Shown piece by piece: positions 20,997-24,267 of a stretch of 24,267 bases of DNA (the first letter of the stretch is position 1; every line of letters starts with the position of its first letter). The translations under genes and the position numbers were made by a program. Source of the stretch: CAYYJM01 sp964471755 (GTDB lineage Bacteria; Planctomycetota; Planctomycetia; Gemmatales; Gemmataceae); contig CAYYJM010000070.1 in the NCBI GenBank assembly GCA_964471755.1, positions 1-24,267 on the forward strand, written 5' to 3'. The notes beneath the pieces were generated by a model. It saw only the letters and a list, made by a program, of their open reading frames with translations. It did not search any database and was not told the origin of the DNA.

Positions 20997-22460
20997 CTAC
21001 CCGATCAGTTCCTTCACCACCTGGCCATGCACGTCGGTCAGCCGGAAGTTTCGCCCCTGGAACTTGAACGTCAGTCGCTCGTGATCGATGCCGAGCAGGT
21101 GCAGCAGTGTCGCCTGGAAGTCGTGGACGTGGACCGGATCCTCGGTCACGGCGATGCCCAGTTCGTCCGACGCGCCGTGGGTCAGGCCCGGCTTGATGCC
21201 GCCGCCGGCCATCCAGACCGTGAACGCGTACGGGTGATGATCTCGACCCCAGCGCTTGCGGTCGTCGAGTTTGCCCTGGATGAATGGCGTCCGGCCAAAC
21301 TCGCCGCCCCAGATGACGAGAGTGTCGTCGAGCAGACCGAGCCGTTCGAGATCGCGAACGAGAGCGGCCGACGGCTGGTCAGTGTCCTTGCACTGGGTGT
21401 AGAGTTCCGTGGTCAGGCTGTTGTGCTGATCCCAGCCGGCGTGCATGACCTGAACGAAGCGGACGCCGCGTTCCAGGAGTCGGCGGGCCATCAGGCAGTT
21501 GTACGCGAACGTACCCTGCTCGTTGACCGAGGGGCCGTACGATTCGAGGACCTCCTTCGGCTCCTTCTTGAAATCGACGAGATCGGGCACGCTCGCCTGC
21601 ATCTTGTAGGCCATCTCATACTGGGCGATGCGCGTGGCGATTTCCGGGTCGCCGAAGTCGTGGAGCTTCAGCTCGTTGAGCCGGGCGAGATCGTCGAGCA
21701 GGCCGCGACGAACGTCCCGGCTCATGCCGTCGGGGTTGTTCAGGTAGAGGACGGGCGAGCCGCTGCCGCGGAACTTGACGCCCTGGAAGCGCGACGGCAG
21801 GAAGCCGGCCGACCAGTAGAAGTCGTAGAAGATCTGACCACAGGTCGTGCCCTTGCTGATCGATGTCATGACGACGTAGGCCGGCAGGTTCGCGCTGGTG
21901 CTGCCCAGGCCGTAGGTGAGCCAGGCTCCCATCGTCGGCCGACCGGGCAACTCGGCTCCGGTCAGCAGGAACGAGATGGCCGGAGCGTGGTTGACCGCCT
22001 CGGTGTGCATCGATTTGACGAAGCAGAGCTTGTCGGCGATCTTCGCGATGTGCGGCAGGAAGGCGCTGACGGTGGCTCCGCTCTGGCCGTGCCGGGTGAA
22101 CGGTTCGACTGGGGCGAGCAGGACCTTGCCCGACGGTGAGCCGGTCATGGTCGAGAAGCGTTTGCCGGCGACGAACGACTCGGGCACGGGTTTGCCGTGC
22201 AGTTCCTTGAGCTTCGGCTTCCAGTCGTAGAGATCGACGTGCGTCGGCGCGCCATTCATGAAGAGGTAGACGACGCGTTTCGCCTTCGGTGCGAAGTGTG
22301 GCAGCAGCGAGCCGGGAGCGTCGGCGACTGGAGGTCCGGCCGCGTAGCCGTCGTGAGTCAGGAGCGACGCGAGGGCAGCGGTGCCGATGCCGGTGGCCGT
22401 TCGGCCGAACAGTTCGCGCCGGGTGAGGTGCTTGCGGACGTCGAGCCGGGGATCGTTCAT
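20997..22460 (-). CDS. DUF1501 protein with Tat signal (orphan)
   Basis: A 487-residue member of the planctomycete DUF1501 group that normally follows a DUF1549/DUF1553 gene. It starts MNDPRLDVRKHLTRRELFGRTATGIG, a twin-arginine signal, with cleavage probable near GYAAG. Motifs include VVYLFMNGAPTHVDLYDWKP, HTEAVNHAPAISFLLTG, QVMHAGWDQHN, VIWGGEFGRTPF, GRDHHPYAFTVWMAGGGIKPG and VHDFQATLLHLLGIDHERL, with histidine and aspartate positions expected for a sulfatase-like fold. The substrate is unknown. ATG 22460 is preferred over 22499, which has no ribosome site. The usual DUF1549/DUF1553 partner is absent: upstream lies a double palindrome and then an outer-membrane-type gene. The first DUF1501 protein in this window (8118-9374) is a clearly different subfamily. 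Confidence 0.93.
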   Translation of the reverse strand: MNDPRLDVRKHLTRRELFGRTATGIGTAALASLLTHDGYAAGPPVADAPGSLLPHFAPKAKRVVYLFMNGAPTHVDLYDWKPKLKELHGKPVPESFVAGKRFSTMTGSPSGKVLLAPVEPFTRHGQSGATVSAFLPHIAKIADKLCFVKSMHTEAVNHAPAISFLLTGAELPGRPTMGAWLTYGLGSTSANLPAYVVMTSISKGTTCGQIFYDFYWSAGFLPSRFQGVKFRGSGSPVLYLNNPDGMSRDVRRGLLDDLARLNELKLHDFGDPEIATRIAQYEMAYKMQASVPDLVDFKKEPKEVLESYGPSVNEQGTFAYNCLMARRLLERGVRFVQVMHAGWDQHNSLTTELYTQCKDTDQPSAALVRDLERLGLLDDTLVIWGGEFGRTPFIQGKLDDRKRWGRDHHPYAFTVWMAGGGIKPGLTHGASDELGIAVTEDPVHVHDFQATLLHLLGIDHERLTFKFQGRNFRLTDVHGQVVKELIG

Positions 22461-22546
22461 GGCGGTTGCTCTCGCGATGGCCGGGCGGGGAGCGTTCATT
22501 GTCGCACGGCCGGGCGAGATGTAAAGCGGTTTCGGCGAGACTCGAT

Positions 22547-22678
22547 GACGCGTGTTAGCCGGACGCGCCAGCGACGGCGATTGATCCGTCGCTGGCGCGT
22601 CCGGCTAACGGGCGTGTTAGCCGGACGCGCCAGCGACGGCGATAGATCCGTCGCTGGCGCGTCCGGCTAACACGCGTC
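22547..22678. repeat. Double hairpin, family D (tandem palindromes)
   Basis: Two near-identical hairpins in tandem. The first has perfect 24-base arms at 22554-22577 and 22586-22609 around the loop CGATTGAT. The second has arms at 22616-22639 and 22648-22671 around CGATAGAT. The pair is bounded by GACGCGT and ACGCGTC, so the whole 132 bases are roughly symmetric. The arms start GTTAGCCGGACGCG. The right end overlaps the stop codon of the small outer-membrane-type gene by two bases, making it a probable terminator for that gene. Confidence 0.93.
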
Positions 22679-23240
22679 AGAAATGCCAGCCACCGAAGAC
22701 AGCGAAGATGGGCAGAACGCCAACCCGAGCCCCGAAGCCGACGCCGGCTCCCATCTTGACGCCGACCTCGCCCCAGCCGCACGGGCAGCACTGATGCCGC
22801 CAGACCAGGTCCACGTCCAGGGTCACCAGGGGCAATGCCTGGGTGCTGCCGAAGAGATTGCTGTCCGGGTTGAGCAGCAGGAAGGCATCCAGGCCCGGAG
22901 CGAGGAGAAACTCGTCCCAGGCGAACCGACTCAGGTAGAGGTTCTTGCGGATGCCGCCGCCGAACATCGGGAAGGGACCCAGGGCCCCGACGAATCCCTC
23001 GGCGACCCAGATCGGCTCCGGATTGCGGTCATCGAGCGTCCGTTGCAGGCGGATGCCGGTCGGTGCCCCGAGGATCAGATCGGCCGACCAGACCGGATCG
23101 AGATAGGTGTACGGCCCGTCGGGATGACCGGGGATGACCGGATCGACGTAGACGACCGGAGGCTGGATGGAGGCGGGCGGCTGGGCCGATATCGGGGCAG
23201 CGAGGACCAGCCCCGCGAGCAGGATGAGGATGTGGCGTAT
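22677..23240 (-). CDS. Small exported outer-membrane-type protein, apparent ATA start
   Basis: An open frame on the minus strand reads (M)RHILILLAGLVLAAPISAQ and continues for 187 residues. This is a clear signal peptide followed by a Pro-rich segment and then alternating hydrophobic strands. These are rich in Gly and aromatics (GIRLQRTL, IWVAEGFVGALG, FGGGIRKNLYLS, LPLVTLDVDLVW, GEVGVKMGAGVGFG) and end in VFGGWHF. A terminal aromatic residue is a mark of outer-membrane barrels. The only ATG in frame (22967) would remove the signal peptide and half the protein. The codon at the expected start is ATA, with GGAG six bases upstream (GGAGAGGTTCATA), and no ATG, GTG or TTG lies between it and the upstream stop. 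Either ATA is used, or an ATG was mutated or misread. I do not recognise a named family. Confidence 0.6.
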   Translation of the reverse strand: MRHILILLAGLVLAAPISAQPPASIQPPVVYVDPVIPGHPDGPYTYLDPVWSADLILGAPTGIRLQRTLDDRNPEPIWVAEGFVGALGPFPMFGGGIRKNLYLSRFAWDEFLLAPGLDAFLLLNPDSNLFGSTQALPLVTLDVDLVWRHQCCPCGWGEVGVKMGAGVGFGARVGVLPIFAVFGGWHF

Positions 23241-23419
23241 GAACCTCTCCAGTCCGGGACCGATCTCGGGTTCGCGGCCTTATAGCCCGGACGATTCGCC
23301 CGGTCAAGACGGCTCGAACTCGCCCTCTCAGGCGAGCCACCGGCGGTTGGATGCCCATGAGCCGGGACAGTTCGTGGATGCGGACGAGGACGGCCGGGTC
23401 TTCCAGTGGCGGCAGAGTG

Positions 23420-23629
23420 TCACCGGTTCCTTGCCAGACGCAGGCCGTCCCGCTCCAACTCCCGCAGTTGCTGCGTGAGCGTGCGGTGCGAGATGCCGGC
23501 CAGGGCTCGATGCAACTCGCCGAACCGCTTGACGCCATCGAGCAGATGATGGATGACCAGCACTTTCCAGCGGCCGTTGATGACGGCGAGTGTGGTCTCC
23601 ACGGGGCAACTCACGGCTTTCCTGGTCAT
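23420..23629 (-). CDS. HxlR-type transcriptional regulator, truncated (probable pseudogene)
   Basis: A 69-residue protein with the full N-terminal half of the HxlR (DUF24) winged-helix family: CPVETTLAVINGRWKVLVIHHLLDG, then KRFGELHRALAGISHRTLTQ and QLRELERDGL. The frame then ends after RLARNR, whereas family members continue with a wing (VPPRVEY-LT-LG) and a C-terminal helix to about 100-120 residues. Neither other frame downstream restores the wing, so this looks like a deletion rather than a single frameshift. The recognition helix is intact, so some DNA binding is possible. AGGA lies six bases before the ATG. The gene is divergent from the pirin gene, and two small palindromes lie in the shared region. 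Confidence 0.7.
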   Translation of the reverse strand: MTRKAVSCPVETTLAVINGRWKVLVIHHLLDGVKRFGELHRALAGISHRTLTQQLRELERDGLRLARNR

Positions 23630-23641
23630 CGCTCGTCCTGA

Positions 23642-23655
23642 TATCCTCGAGGATA
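23642..23655. promoter_or_regulatory. Palindromic operator candidate at the HxlR start
   Basis: TATCCTCGAGGATA is a perfect 14-base palindrome located 12 bases upstream of the HxlR ATG. A regulator bound here would block that gene, so it could be an autoregulatory site. The role is inferred from position and symmetry only. Confidence 0.4.
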
Positions 23656-23665
23656 CTATCTTGTG

Positions 23666-23679
23666 AGAATGTGCATTCT
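23666..23679. promoter_or_regulatory. Second small palindrome between hxlR-type and pirin genes
   Basis: AGAATG-TG-CATTCT has perfect 6-base arms around two bases and lies 10 bases from the first palindrome, in the 164-base divergent spacer. It could be a second operator half-set or chance symmetry. Confidence 0.3.
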
Positions 23680-23793
23680 TGACCCTGGGATCATAATGGG
23701 AGAAATCGAACCGAGCAAGCGAATCGGGGTGTACCCCCGGAGATGCGGCCGGAGTGGAGAGCGGCAGCCCGGAAGTGAACGAGGAGGTATCTC

Positions 23794-24267
23794 ATGAAGA
23801 AACTCGTCGGTATTCAATCGGCTGGAGCCGGTCACTGGGTCGGTAACGGCTTCCCGGTTCGCACGCTGTTTTCGCACCAGAGTCACGGTGAGCGGATCAG
23901 TCCGTTTCTGCTGCTCGATTATGCTGGCCCGGCCCGGTTTGCGCCGTCCGAGCAACGGCGTGGCGTGGGCGAGCATCCGCATCGGGGCTTCGAGACGGTG
24001 ACGATCGTCTATCAGGGAGAACTGGAACATCGCGACTCGGCGGGCAACCACGGCCAGATTGGACCGGGGGACGTGCAGTGGATGACGGCCGCTGCCGGGG
24101 TCGTCCACGAAGAATGGCACGAGCAGGCCTTCACGAAGCGTGGCGGTATCCTGGAGATGGTGCAACTCTGGATCAACCTGCCGGCGAAAGACAAGATGTC
24201 GTCACCGCGATACCAGGAGATTCTCGACCGGCAGCTTCCCAACGTCGCTCCGGATGGCGGTGGAACG
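23794..24267 (+). CDS. Pirin family protein, N-terminal part (cut by window edge)
   Basis: Pirins are cupin-fold, metal-binding proteins; several bacterial members act as quercetin dioxygenases and others as redox or stress factors. The visible 158 residues cover the N-terminal cupin. The metal ligands are present: His61 and His63 in GEHPHRGFETVT, His105 and Glu107 in GVVHEEWH, matching His56, His58, His101 and Glu103 of human pirin. Other marks are HGERISPFLLLDY, IGPGDVQWMTAAAGVVH and MVQLWINLPAKDKM. The start is clear, with GAGGAGGT five bases before the ATG. The gene runs off the right edge. It is divergent from a truncated HxlR-type regulator, a common sort of neighbour for pirin genes. 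Confidence 0.95.
   Translation, partial: MKKLVGIQSAGAGHWVGNGFPVRTLFSHQSHGERISPFLLLDYAGPARFAPSEQRRGVGEHPHRGFETVTIVYQGELEHRDSAGNHGQIGPGDVQWMTAAAGVVHEEWHEQAFTKRGGILEMVQLWINLPAKDKMSSPRYQEILDRQLPNVAPDGGGT

Noticed and set aside
18886..21084. A 732-residue open frame on the plus strand
   Set aside because: Antisense shadow of the HEAT-repeat gene; no recognisable motif and no ribosome site.
23281..23419. Continuation of the HxlR gene by a single frameshift
   Set aside because: I translated the frames after the stop, and none gives the expected wing (PPRVEY-LT-LG), so a simple frameshift does not explain the truncation.

Overview
The window looks like a piece of a planctomycete chromosome, most likely from the Gemmataceae or a close relative. 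It is GC-rich, and its gene families are ones that planctomycetes expand: paired DUF1800/DUF1501 proteins, a second Tat-exported DUF1501 protein, tandem DUF1559 pseudopilin-like proteins, a TIGR02996 'repeat-companion' segment, WGR, LRR and HEAT proteins. Intergenic spaces are littered with long palindromes. The taxonomy is inferred from gene content; no rRNA or tRNA is visible.

Layout. (1) 1-1355, minus strand: an ABC-2 type exporter, ATPase then permease, with the permease cut by the window edge. (2) 1509-2420: hemF, aerobic coproporphyrinogen III oxidase, facing a 28-residue, extremely basic protein on the minus strand that has its own good promoter. (3) 2757-5414, minus strand: an STM4015-STM4014 pair (LRR protein then ATP-grasp protein). 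A WGR and TIGR02996 module is spliced into the STM4015 protein, and a perfect 47-bp tandem duplication sits at the gene junction. (4) 5556-11318, plus strand: a small HEAT-like protein, then DUF1800, DUF1501 and two tandem DUF1559 genes, with palindromes between them. (5) 11410-13684, minus strand: a GT4 glycosyltransferase, then a DUF2007 protein and a secreted LRR protein. (6) 13783-18039, plus strand: an SRAP (YedK/HMCES) protein, a YrdC-like/low-molecular-weight phosphatase fusion overlapping rpiB, a cysteine-desulfurase-family enzyme and a secreted DsbD-N-like protein. (7) 18178-23240, minus strand: a 920-residue HEAT protein with a beta-sandwich and a TIR-like C-terminus, a Tat-exported DUF1501 protein, and a small outer-membrane-type protein that seems to start on ATA. 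(8) 23420-24267: a truncated HxlR-type regulator divergent from a pirin gene, with two small palindromes between them.

The most interesting items are: the HEAT/beta-sandwich/TIR-like protein; the YrdC-phosphatase fusion, whose P-loop has the threonine typical of protein-arginine phosphatases and whose YrdC half has lost key motifs (its gene order recalls Bacillus ywlC-ywlE-ywlF); the WGR-bearing STM4015 protein with the duplication that re-set the start of STM4014; and several palindrome families in which each arm is itself a small tetraloop hairpin. No CRISPR array, insertion sequence, prophage or tRNA was seen. No stretch over 300 bases lacks a gene.
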